Shown piece after piece: positions 40,485 through 47,906 of a stretch of DNA of 48,177 nucleotides (position 1 is the stretch's first letter; each line of letters opens with the position of its first letter). A model generated the notes under the pieces. The model was not told the origin of the DNA, made no database searches, and was given only the letters and a program-made list of their open reading frames with translations. This stretch comes from Sphaerochaeta sp. (GTDB taxonomy: Bacteria; Spirochaetota; Spirochaetia; Sphaerochaetales; Sphaerochaetaceae): the NCBI GenBank assembly GCA_018399495.1, contig JAGYOG010000019.1, positions 1 through 48,177 of the forward strand, written 5' to 3'. The position numbers and the translations under genes are program-made.

Positions 40485-41100
40485 CGATTAAACCTGCAAA
40501 GATCAGGTAATAGATTGCCATACGGGGAAACCGGATCAGACTGGCAAGGAAAAAGTGGTGTACTTTCAATTTTAGGATTCCTGCCACCGTACAGATAGTT
40601 GAAAAAGGAAGCGGGGTCAGGCCACTGATAACAATCCCCCAGATTCCGTACTTGGTTATGATCTGCTCTGTATGGGTTCCTGACTGCTTGAGCACCCATT
40701 TTCTAAAGATGGGAATCAAGCCGACAAGCCGCCCGAACAGGTAGGCAAAAAATGCTCCAACAACCGAACTGGCACCCATGACCACGATAGCCAATACGGG
40801 AGGCCACTCCATCACAAAGGGCCACATCAAATCAACGGAGAGAGGAAGTACTAATAAGTCTACAACGAATACGTAGATGGCAACGCCATGCACCCCGAAG
40901 TTCTCAATAAACTGCTGTACGACTACGTTCTCGTCCCACCCGGAGAGCCGGTAATACCTAAGACCGATGAAGTACATTCCAAAGATGAATAACATCAGAA
41001 GAAAAGTACGCAGGAGGAGCTTCCGTGCATCCAGCGACCCATCCTCCTTGAGATAGGTTTCTTTCTTGAAAAGGGATTTCAACCAAGAAGGCATCTTCAT
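40474..41100 (-). CDS. VTT-domain (DedA/TVP38-like) membrane protein
   Basis: A 208-residue polytopic membrane protein: a first helix at about 30-50, the VTT domain with GASSVVGAFFAYLFGRL (Gly-rich loop) and SGLTPLPFSTICTVAGI. DedA/VTT proteins are implicated in membrane lipid (undecaprenyl or phosphatidylserine) translocation; the substrate here is unknown. Overlaps the AlaX gene by 4 bp. Confidence 0.82.
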   Translation of the reverse strand: MKMPSWLKSLFKKETYLKEDGSLDARKLLLRTFLLMLFIFGMYFIGLRYYRLSGWDENVVVQQFIENFGVHGVAIYVFVVDLLVLPLSVDLMWPFVMEWPPVLAIVVMGASSVVGAFFAYLFGRLVGLIPIFRKWVLKQSGTHTEQIITKYGIWGIVISGLTPLPFSTICTVAGILKLKVHHFFLASLIRFPRMAIYYLIFAGLIVIG

Positions 41101-42281
41101 ACCAGTAGATCCTTGAAAGTCTTGAGCAGTATGAGCCCCTCCCCTGTTCCCACTCCTTGGTACAGAGGTGGTTTTCCACCTCCCTTTCCGGCAATGGAAG
41201 AGAGCAGGTTCTGCCGTTGCTTGGAGAAATTCAACAAGGTTGAGGCTTCTCCAACCAAGGCAATGAGCCAGAATACCTGTTCACCACTCTGCTGTACGGC
41301 GCAGAGAGCCAAATTTTCAAATGATGTGGCAGCTTTCCCGATGGCCTTGAGTGAAAGGTCGTTCTCTACTTCCCAAAGCACAACAGGGGTTTCTACTTTT
41401 ACTGGAGCTCCTGCAATCTGCTTTTCCAATTCCAAGAATGCAAGACATTCATTGCACTTCTTTAGTGCACTCTTATCAGAAGCTGACTGCGTGACTGCCT
41501 TGGTAGCTATCTCGAGTAAATCTTCTACAGGAGAAGAGAAAAGAGCTCCAAGTTGTTCAATGTTACGTTCTTTCCTTCTGATTTCTTCCCGAGCGATGGC
41601 GCCAATAGTAAAGATAAGCCTCACATGTCCCCTGATCATCTCCTGCCCTGCATAGTGGAAGAGGTCAATCTCCTTGGTGTTTGCTACGTGCAGTCCACCA
41701 CAGGCAACGGTGTCGATGTCATCAACGACTACCAGTCTCACCCCGTCACTTTCAACTTTAATCGATCTTCTCAGGTCCAAGGCCTGTGCGCTTTGCTGAG
41801 TGTGGACTTCATAGGAAACAGGCTTTGCCTCACGTACACTCTGGTTCACCAGATCCTCCAGATCGTAGCAGACAGAGAGAGGTATTTCTTTCTGATCAGT
41901 CTCTATGGTCAGGATCCGCTCTCCTTGGTGCACACTGACGGTGGCTACCCCGAAGTGGTGAAACAGCAATCCACTGGCTACATGCTGGGCTGTGTGCATC
42001 TGCATGTAGTGGTAGCGGTGTTCCCAGTCCAGAACTATTTCCACGATATTACCGACGGAAAAATCTGGGTCTTGCACCTGGTGGTAGATGGTATACTCAT
42101 CATCCTTGATGGTATCTAGAAGTGGCTTGCCTGCAATGGTTCCCCTATCTCCTGCCTGACCTCCCCCCTCTGGGTAACAGATGGTCTTGTCCAGGACAAC
42201 TCCTTTTTCAGTAATGGCGGTGACAACAGCCCTGAGGGTACGCTGATAAGGTTCTTCATAATAGATAGGCTTTGAATGCAT
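41097..42281 (-). CDS. AlaX-type alanyl-tRNA editing protein
   Basis: A 394-residue protein like the editing half of alanyl-tRNA synthetase. AlaX proteins hydrolyse Ser- or Gly-tRNA-Ala mischarged in trans. An N-terminal beta-barrel has CYPEGGGQAGDRG. The zinc site is HTAQH plus CGGLH. A C-terminal DHHA1-like tail has GKGGGKPPLYQGVG. The C-terminal DHHA1 makes it the long AlaX type. Start codon follows the TRIC-like gene by 2 bp. Confidence 0.88.
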   Translation of the reverse strand: MHSKPIYYEEPYQRTLRAVVTAITEKGVVLDKTICYPEGGGQAGDRGTIAGKPLLDTIKDDEYTIYHQVQDPDFSVGNIVEIVLDWEHRYHYMQMHTAQHVASGLLFHHFGVATVSVHQGERILTIETDQKEIPLSVCYDLEDLVNQSVREAKPVSYEVHTQQSAQALDLRRSIKVESDGVRLVVVDDIDTVACGGLHVANTKEIDLFHYAGQEMIRGHVRLIFTIGAIAREEIRRKERNIEQLGALFSSPVEDLLEIATKAVTQSASDKSALKKCNECLAFLELEKQIAGAPVKVETPVVLWEVENDLSLKAIGKAATSFENLALCAVQQSGEQVFWLIALVGEASTLLNFSKQRQNLLSSIAGKGGGKPPLYQGVGTGEGLILLKTFKDLLV

Positions 42282-42283
42282 GT

Positions 42284-42946
42284 TCAGTCCTTTTTATTCA
42301 ATAGTATATGTTGGTCATCCACCGACAGGGCAGTATTTGCCACGGGAAGATGAAAGTTGTATTTGATCGCAACGAGGCGAATCAAGAAGACCACACTACT
42401 TGCTATAATAAATTTGCTCAAGAGGCCGAGTCCTGTCATCTCGAGCATTAGGTAGAGTATTCCACCGATGAGACTGGCTGTTGCATAGAAGTCACTGGTC
42501 AATACGGTTGGGATGGAGCGGCTCATGACATCACGAACTACACCGCCTCCTACTGCAGAAAATACACCACAGAGCAACTGCCCTATCGGTCCAATCCCAT
42601 ACATTGCCCCTTTTGCAACTCCCAAGGCTGTAAAAACTCCAAGACCAAGGGAATCAGCGAAGAGGATAACCCTCCAACGACCCACGAACTTGGGTGCCAG
42701 TAAAAAAACTGCTAGACCGGTGCCCACGCAAATTAAAATGTAGGCACTGTTTGAGAAGGCAGCCACCGGGGTTGCCCCAATCGCGGCGTCCCTGAGCATA
42801 CCTCCTCCACATCCGACTGTGCAGGCAAAAACGACTACTCCCAGAATGTCCAACTTGAGTCGCACCCCTTTTACTGCACCGGTTATGGCAAAGATGAAGG
42901 TTCCCAGCAAGTCGAAACTATAGATGATGTGTTGCTCCAGTTCCAT
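42284..42946 (-). CDS. TRIC/UPF0126-type cation channel protein
   Basis: A 220-residue membrane protein with two repeats of the UPF0126 (TRIC) pattern: FDLLGTFIFAITGAVKGVRLKLDILGV, then GGGMLRDAAIG, and again FADSLGLGVFTALGVAKGA then GGGVVRDVMS. Prokaryotic TRIC channels are K+-conducting trimers. I prefer the ATG at 42946 (MELEQHIIYSFDLLG), the usual start point; an ATG at 42970 would add eight residues, and neither has a strong ribosome site. Seven helices expected. First gene of a three-gene operon. Confidence 0.83.
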   Translation of the reverse strand: MELEQHIIYSFDLLGTFIFAITGAVKGVRLKLDILGVVVFACTVGCGGGMLRDAAIGATPVAAFSNSAYILICVGTGLAVFLLAPKFVGRWRVILFADSLGLGVFTALGVAKGAMYGIGPIGQLLCGVFSAVGGGVVRDVMSRSIPTVLTSDFYATASLIGGILYLMLEMTGLGLLSKFIIASSVVFLIRLVAIKYNFHLPVANTALSVDDQHILLNKKD

Positions 42947-42968
42947 GGTTCGAGGGTACCACCAAACC

Positions 42969-42997
42969 ATGACTTGTCCAAGATGGAGAACTATACT
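42969..42997 (+). promoter_or_regulatory. Promoter of the gene at 43028
   Basis: ATGACT (42969-42974) and TATACT (42992-42997) with 17 bp between. The opposite strand has its own TRIC start region here, so the two promoters are divergent. Confidence 0.5.
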
Positions 42998-43027
42998 ATC
43001 TTTAACTAAGGTCTAGAGGAGAAAGTT

Positions 43028-43627
43028 ATGGCAATAATTAAATCTGCATGGGAGCTGGCCTTGGAGAAGACAGAAAACTTACAAGCCGACCCAAAGAAAA
43101 TCAAGAAAGAACAACTCGTCAAGGAGGGTAGACAACTTGCAGCAACCTTCCTCATGGATATAGATGCCACCAAGGAAGGGACTGAAAAACAGTATGCATC
43201 CTACACTGGCGAAGAGAAAGAAGCAATCAAGGAAGGAATGGTTATAACCTTCCTGTCCAACCTATCTCTTCCTCGTAATGCAGCCTATAAGGATTCTTTT
43301 TCCAAGGTCCTTGAACTAGGGGATATCCTAGGTGATGGCAATGATGAACTGAAAGAGATGCTTGGGAAGCTGGAAGGTTTCTTCAACCAGTATCTGGAAA
43401 ACCAAGAAGACTTGGTGGAACGGATGAAACAGCAGTTTGCTCCCCAACTTCAGCAAAAGCAGACCCAGTTGCAACAGCAGTATGGTCCGGGCTTCACGCT
43501 CCGCCCTGAGCAGGACCCTGAGTTCATGAAGCTTCTTGAGAAGCAGCTTGGTCAGCTGGATGAACAGTACACCAACATTCTGAACCAGGTGAAAGGCCAG
43601 ATTAAACAGATTCTGGGTGTAGCGTAA
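43028..43627 (+). CDS. Uncharacterised glutamine-rich helical protein
   Basis: A 199-residue soluble protein that I cannot name. No signal peptide or membrane segment. The first half is helical and rich in Lys/Glu; the centre has FFNQYLENQEDLVERMKQQF; and about 140-160 is a Gln-rich stretch (QLQQKQTQLQQQYGPG). The end, FMKLLEKQLGQLDEQYTNIL, is coiled-coil-like. Build resembles a conserved spirochaete protein of unknown function. AGGAG 6 nt upstream; own promoter and terminator. Monocistronic and compact, suggesting high expression. Confidence 0.8.
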   Translation: MAIIKSAWELALEKTENLQADPKKIKKEQLVKEGRQLAATFLMDIDATKEGTEKQYASYTGEEKEAIKEGMVITFLSNLSLPRNAAYKDSFSKVLELGDILGDGNDELKEMLGKLEGFFNQYLENQEDLVERMKQQFAPQLQQKQTQLQQQYGPGFTLRPEQDPEFMKLLEKQLGQLDEQYTNILNQVKGQIKQILGVA

Positions 43628-43652
43628 AACCAAATAATAGTCTGATAGAGAG

Positions 43653-43684
43653 AGCCTTCCGCTAGTCGGGAGGCTTTTATTTGT
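43653..43684 (+). terminator. Terminator of the gene at 43028
   Basis: AGCCTTCCG pairs with CGGGAGGCT (one G-U) across CTAGT, followed by TTTATTTG. Strong intrinsic terminator. Confidence 0.85.
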
Positions 43685-43705
43685 CTGTAGCTAATAAAGG
43701 AGAGA

Positions 43706-43732
43706 TTGCTTTCCCTCAACGCAGGAAAGCAA
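43706..43732 (-). terminator. Probable terminator of the malic enzyme operon
   Basis: TTGCTTTCC and GGAAAGCAA are 9-bp arms with a 9-nt loop. On the minus strand it is followed by TCTCTCCTTTATT, a weak pyrimidine run. Confidence 0.5.
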
Positions 43733-43764
43733 CCTCTATATATGAAAAAGTGTGTATGAAGATC

Positions 43765-45054
43765 TTAATTCCAGTACTTCTCCATCCGCTTTACCAGGCT
43801 CTTTCTGTAGCATTCCCAGTCAGTGATGGGTTTCTCTGCCAATCCTTCTTCACAGGCAGCCTTTGCAACAGCAACAGCTTCCCATTCAATAACACGAGGA
43901 TCGAACGGCTTGGGAACAATGTAGTTGCGACCAAAGCTAAACTTCTGGTCACCATAGGCCTTCTCCACCGAGGCAGGAACAGGTTCTTTTGCCAGAGCAG
44001 CCAGAGCCTTTGCCGCTGCCATTTTCATTCCTTCGCTGATAATCACTGAACGGACATCCAGTGCACCACGGAAGATAAAGGGGAAGCCAAGTACGTTGTT
44101 GATCTGGTTGGGATAATCACTCCTACCAGTTGCCATGATCAGGTCATCCCTGGTACTCATTGCCAGCTCGTAATCAATCTCAGGATTGGGGTTACTCATA
44201 GCGAAGACCACAGGGTCCTTTGCCATGGAGAGCAACATCTCAGGGGTTACACAATCAGCAACAGAGAGTCCCATGAGTACATCTGCATCTACCAATGCCT
44301 CAGCAAGGCTTCTCGCCGGCAAGTCAGTTGCAAACTCTTCCTTCTCAGGAGTCATACCTGCGGCTCTTCCCTTGTAGATGACGCCCTTGCTATCGCACAT
44401 GAGGAGATTCTCTCTCTTCACACCAGCAGCAACAAACATCTTCGCACAGGAAATCCCTGCGGCACCTGCACCATTGACTACAATCTTGATGTCTTCCATC
44501 TTCTTGCCGACAATCTCACAACTGTTCATCAATCCAGCGGTGGCAATAATGGCAGTTCCATGCTGGTCATCATGGAAGATGGGAATGTTACAACTCTTGA
44601 TCAACTCCTGCTCAATGCGGAAGCATTCAGGTCCCTTGATATCCTCAAGGTTTACTCCTCCGAAGGTAGGACTCATGGTCTTCACGATATCAATGATCTT
44701 ATCGGGGTCCTTGGTGTCGAGCTCAATGTCAAAAACATCGATATCCGCAAATCTCTTGAACAGCACCCCCTTTCCTTCCATGACTGGCTTGCTTGCCAAG
44801 GCCCCACGGTCGCCAAGACCGAGGATGGCGGTTCCGTTGGAAATAACTGCCACGAGGTTACCCTTTGAGGTGTACTTGTAGGCATCCTCTGGGTTCTCTG
44901 CAATTGCCAATACCGGTTTGGCAACACCGGGGGTGTATGCCAGACCCAGCTCATCAGCAGTCTGACAAGGTTTGGAGGGAACTACGGTTACCTTTCCAGG
45001 AACTCCGTCTTTCATATGGTAATCGAGTGCACGCTTGGTCAAATCATCTTGCAT
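43765..45054 (-). CDS. Malic enzyme (oxaloacetate-decarboxylating malate dehydrogenase)
   Basis: A 429-residue NAD(P)-dependent enzyme converting malate to pyruvate and CO2. Motifs: LGLAYTPGVAKPVLAI, ISNGTAILGLGDRGALASKPVMEGK, FHDDQHGTAII (metal site) and VNGAGAAGISCAKM (nucleotide binding). The short form without a phosphotransacetylase-like tail is typical of Gram-positives and spirochaetes. It follows the dehydrogenase gene by 15 bp. The cofactor cannot be fixed from sequence. Confidence 0.94.
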   Translation of the reverse strand: MQDDLTKRALDYHMKDGVPGKVTVVPSKPCQTADELGLAYTPGVAKPVLAIAENPEDAYKYTSKGNLVAVISNGTAILGLGDRGALASKPVMEGKGVLFKRFADIDVFDIELDTKDPDKIIDIVKTMSPTFGGVNLEDIKGPECFRIEQELIKSCNIPIFHDDQHGTAIIATAGLMNSCEIVGKKMEDIKIVVNGAGAAGISCAKMFVAAGVKRENLLMCDSKGVIYKGRAAGMTPEKEEFATDLPARSLAEALVDADVLMGLSVADCVTPEMLLSMAKDPVVFAMSNPNPEIDYELAMSTRDDLIMATGRSDYPNQINNVLGFPFIFRGALDVRSVIISEGMKMAAAKALAALAKEPVPASVEKAYGDQKFSFGRNYIVPKPFDPRVIEWEAVAVAKAACEEGLAEKPITDWECYRKSLVKRMEKYWN

Positions 45055-45069
45055 AGTGACAACTCCTGT

Positions 45070-46209
45070 TTATTTTTCGAAATCCCATTTGTAGTCCATC
45101 TTGAACCGGTCACGAAGGGTAATCATGACCTTCTGGAGGCTTGGAGGAACCGGGCATCCGTGTTCTTTTCTATACTGGTATGCCAGATGCTCCTTCTCTC
45201 CTGCCGTGAAGATGTAATCTTCCCCTGGTGCCTTCTTGCTATCCCTCAGTTCACGACAGATAGTTCCAGCAATTTTCTTGAAAATTCCCAATCCCATGAA
45301 GAACTCTGGGTTGATGGCAATGAAGAAGTGCCCAAGTGGGTACGGAATGGGCTTGTGCTCGTCATCGAACCCATTGAGGGCCTTCATCCAAGAACCATCC
45401 TGCAAGGCAGCTGAGAGAATCTCAACCACGGTTGCATAGCCATAGCCCTTGTAGCCTCCGGTGGTCTCCCCGATTCCCCCAAGCGGAGTAAGGGCAGCCA
45501 TACCAGTGGTCAGGTCCTTGAGCACCTGCTGCGTATCGGTTCTGGTCTTTCCTTCATTGTCGAGCACCCAACCAGCAGGCAGCTCTTTTCCTGCACGGCC
45601 ATATACCTCAATCTTTCCGCGCTGGGAGACACTGGTTGCACAGTCAAGAACAAAGGGGAATTCCTCATCGGTTGGAATACCAAAAGTAAGGGGGTTGGTT
45701 CCCAACATGTTCTCTACGCCGTGGGTAGGAGCGATGGAGGGGCGGGCATTGGTGCCCGTGATTCCAATCATTCCGGCATCAGTTGCCATGGTGGCAAAGT
45801 AGCCAGCAATTCCATAGTGGTTGGAGTTACGCACTGCAACCATGCCAAGACCATACTTCTTTGCCTTCTCGATTGCCATTTCCATAGCTTTATGTCCGGC
45901 AACATGCCCCATTCCATTGTGGGCATCGAGGACTGCAGTTGCGGCCTGGTCCTTCAAGACCTCAATTTCTGTGACAGGGTTCATGATCCCGCTGTCAATA
46001 CGGTCGATGTAGATTGGCTTCAGTCTTCCGATGCCATGGCTGTCGATTCCCCGCTTGTCACTTGCGATCAGTACGTCACCGATGATCTTCGCATCATCTT
46101 GGGGTACTCCTGCATGTACCAAGGCTTCTTCCATGAATTTCTCCAATTCACCGAAAGGGATCCAGGCACAATCTTCATACTGCTTTGCATATTCATCCAT
46201 ATACTTCAT
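45070..46209 (-). CDS. Malate/L-lactate dehydrogenase-family oxidoreductase
   Basis: A 379-residue protein of the Ldh2/MDG2 family, not the classical Rossmann-fold MDH. Members reduce or oxidise 2-hydroxyacids such as malate, sulfolactate, ureidoglycolate or 2,3-diketogulonate with NAD(P). Visible: SDKRGIDSHGIGRLKP, NSNHYGIAGYFA, MIGITGTNARPSIAPTHG, LGTNPLTFGIPT and DCATSVSQRGKIE. Substrate is uncertain, but the downstream malic enzyme favours a malate-linked acid. AAGGAG 6 nt before ATG; it overlaps the regulator by 4 bp. Confidence 0.88.
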   Translation of the reverse strand: MKYMDEYAKQYEDCAWIPFGELEKFMEEALVHAGVPQDDAKIIGDVLIASDKRGIDSHGIGRLKPIYIDRIDSGIMNPVTEIEVLKDQAATAVLDAHNGMGHVAGHKAMEMAIEKAKKYGLGMVAVRNSNHYGIAGYFATMATDAGMIGITGTNARPSIAPTHGVENMLGTNPLTFGIPTDEEFPFVLDCATSVSQRGKIEVYGRAGKELPAGWVLDNEGKTRTDTQQVLKDLTTGMAALTPLGGIGETTGGYKGYGYATVVEILSAALQDGSWMKALNGFDDEHKPIPYPLGHFFIAINPEFFMGLGIFKKIAGTICRELRDSKKAPGEDYIFTAGEKEHLAYQYRKEHGCPVPPSLQKVMITLRDRFKMDYKWDFEK

Positions 46210-47000
46210 ACGGCACTCCTTGTATTGGTTGCTACGATAATTTCCAGACTCTCTGGAATCTCCATTTGCTGCACTATCTCTGCTCCCTTCCCGTCCGTTA
46301 CCAAGGCATCGACTTGGTCAAGGGAGACGGTCTTGAAGTTTGACACCACCCCGATCTTGTTGCTTGCTGCAACAACAAACACCTTACCTACCGTGTGCTC
46401 TATCATGGCCCGAGTGGTCTCAGCCTCTTCCAGAATTGGAGTGGTAAGTCCTGCAGACGGGGAAAACCCATCTACACCTATGATGGCTTTGTTTGCATGT
46501 ATCTGGTTAACGATCAGGGAAGAGAGGGAACCTGAAACCGAATGACTTCGGTTTCGGTAAATGCCACCGGCAAGAATGAGCCTGATGTGTTCACTCTCCT
46601 TACAAAGGTAGACTGCATCTATGTTGTTGGTGACGATGGTTACTTGCTTCTCCAGGGAAGCTACTGCCCTGATTACTTCAAACGTGGTGGAACCACTGTT
46701 GATGTATAGGGTATCACCTTCTTCCACAAAGGAAGCGACAGTCTCTGCAATAGCTGCTTTCTCCTGGGGGTATTCACTTGCTTTCTGCAGGTAGTCAGGT
46801 TCCACTGGAAGATTTCTCCTGGCCGTCGCCCCTCCATGGGTACGTTCAACCAAGCCTTTCTTTGCAAGGTGGTCCAGGTCACGTCTAATGGTAAGTTCAC
46901 TGACTGAAAACTGTTCAGCGAGCAGGCTGACCGTCACACTCCCTTCCTGTCGGATGAGGGTGAGAATATCATGCTGTCTGCTTGCTGGTATGTTTGACAT
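46206..47000 (-). CDS. DeoR-family transcriptional regulator
   Basis: A 264-residue regulator: N-terminal winged helix-turn-helix (RQHDILTLIRQEGSVTVSLL, LSVSELTIRRDLDHLAKKGL with the DeoR signature), then a DeoR C-terminal sensor domain with GDTLYINSGSTTFEVIRAV and LILAGGIYRNRSHSVSG. The family senses phosphorylated sugars or related metabolites. ATG at 47000 is preceded by AAGGA; the longer ORF to 47054 lacks a site. It probably controls its own operon through the half-sites in its leader. Confidence 0.9.
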   Translation of the reverse strand: MSNIPASRQHDILTLIRQEGSVTVSLLAEQFSVSELTIRRDLDHLAKKGLVERTHGGATARRNLPVEPDYLQKASEYPQEKAAIAETVASFVEEGDTLYINSGSTTFEVIRAVASLEKQVTIVTNNIDAVYLCKESEHIRLILAGGIYRNRSHSVSGSLSSLIVNQIHANKAIIGVDGFSPSAGLTTPILEEAETTRAMIEHTVGKVFVVAASNKIGVVSNFKTVSLDQVDALVTDGKGAEIVQQMEIPESLEIIVATNTRSAV

Positions 47001-47012
47001 GAACGCTTCCTT

Positions 47013-47066
47013 GAATGTTTTTGTGCTTTTACCTGTTATATGGACAGAATACAATCATAAACATTC
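47013..47066. promoter_or_regulatory. Inverted half-sites in the DeoR-family leader
   Basis: GAATGTTT (47013-47020) and AAACATTC (47059-47066) are exact inverted copies about 46 bp apart, one downstream of the predicted start and one between -35 and -10. Spacing near four helical turns would suit DNA looping by a DeoR-type oligomer. Confidence 0.5.
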
Positions 47067-47075
47067 ATATGTCAA
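47046..47075 (-). promoter_or_regulatory. Promoter of the DeoR operon
   Basis: On the minus strand, TTGACA (47075-47070) and TATTCT (47051-47046) with 18 bp between; expected start near 47039. Confidence 0.6.
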
Positions 47076-47137
47076 TGGAAGAATGCAAGAAACGCAGCAA
47101 ACCAACTCCTCTCTGATGAGAAAGAATCCAATCCTAC

Positions 47138-47166
47138 TTGATTATCGCCTGAAAACCTGTTATGTT
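47138..47166 (+). promoter_or_regulatory. Promoter of tRNA-Cys
   Basis: TTGATT (47138-47143) and TATGTT (47161-47166), 17-bp spacer, 19 bp before the tRNA. Confidence 0.6.
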
Positions 47167-47184
47167 CATCATGCAATGAGCATT

Positions 47185-47256
47185 GGTGCCATACCCAAGT
47201 GGTAAGGGAAAGGTCTGCAAAACCTTGATACATCGGTTCGAATCCGATTGGCACCT
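47185..47256 (+). tRNA. tRNA-Cys (GCA)
   Basis: A complete cloverleaf can be drawn. Acceptor GGTGCCA/TGGCACC, D-stem CCC/GGG, anticodon stem AAGGT/ACCTT with loop CTGCAAA (anticodon GCA), and T-arm ATCGG-TTCGAAT-CCGAT. The discriminator is U. The genomic copy has no 3-prime CCA, so it must be added by the CCA enzyme. Own promoter and terminator. Confidence 0.95.
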
Positions 47257-47262
47257 CACCTG

Positions 47263-47292
47263 ACAGCCGCTGAACAAATCAGCGGCTGTTTC
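47263..47292 (+). terminator. Terminator of tRNA-Cys
   Basis: ACAGCCGCTGA and TCAGCGGCTGT, 11-bp perfect stem, 5-nt loop, then TTCT. Strong hairpin with a short T-run. Confidence 0.8.
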
Positions 47293-47810
47293 TCTGTCTT
47301 GAACAAACTGAGATCCAAAACTGCATCAAGTTTTTGACTATATATAAGGAAATAGACGCCAACTTTGACATTCATTGCTGAAACTTCCAAAGAAATTATC
47401 GAATAAGCTACACAATACTGAAAGCAAACAGGTTCGTACGGAGAAAACCACCTAGCTATTTCATTAGGTAAAGTATAAACCTTATATTTCCTGTATATTT
47501 TCTAGATAATTACTCACAAAAAGGCGCTAGACCAAGAAAATCAGGGGTATTGGTGTATAATTATTCAACTTCATACAAATAAAACAGGCAATTCTTCCGA
47601 CGTACTTATAACGTAAGTGGACTAAATATACCCCTAACCTTTCCCACTTCAAAACCTAGTAAAATGTCTAAACTGATGAAACACATCAAAACACTCACCC
47701 ATTTGTCACAAGTTCGAATAAGAAGAAGATTTTATAAGTCTTTTCATTATATAATATTATAAATATTTTTAAAATTTCTAAACTTTTTTAAGATTTTTTT
47801 TTGTTTAGTA
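47293..47810. other. AT-rich intergenic region
   Basis: About 500 bp, very A+T-rich from about 47720 on, with long A and T runs. No ORF or RNA gene recognised. The T/A-tracts just before the promoter could act as an UP-element or bind nucleoid proteins. Confidence 0.5.
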
Positions 47811-47839
47811 TTGACATAAGTCTCCTTTCTTATTATTAT
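47811..47839 (+). promoter_or_regulatory. Promoter of the secreted protein gene
   Basis: TTGACA (47811-47816) and TATTAT (47834-47839) with exact 17-bp spacing, preceded by A/T tracts. A near-consensus, probably strong promoter. Confidence 0.75.
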
Positions 47840-47877
47840 ACAAACAAGCTTAGGGAAAAGAGCTAAACAACTTGCAC

Positions 47878-47892
47878 AAGGGCACAGCCCTT
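47878..47892 (+). promoter_or_regulatory. Hairpin beside the ribosome site of the secreted protein
   Basis: AAGGGC-ACA-GCCCTT, perfect 6-bp arms; its 3-prime arm touches the AAAGGA ribosome site. It could modulate initiation. Confidence 0.45.
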
Positions 47893-47906
47893 AAAGGATG
47901 AATAAA

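Noticed and set aside
45721-46545. 274-codon plus-strand frame opposite the dehydrogenase and regulator
   Set aside because: Spans the junction of two well-supported minus-strand genes and has Cys/His-rich random-looking composition.
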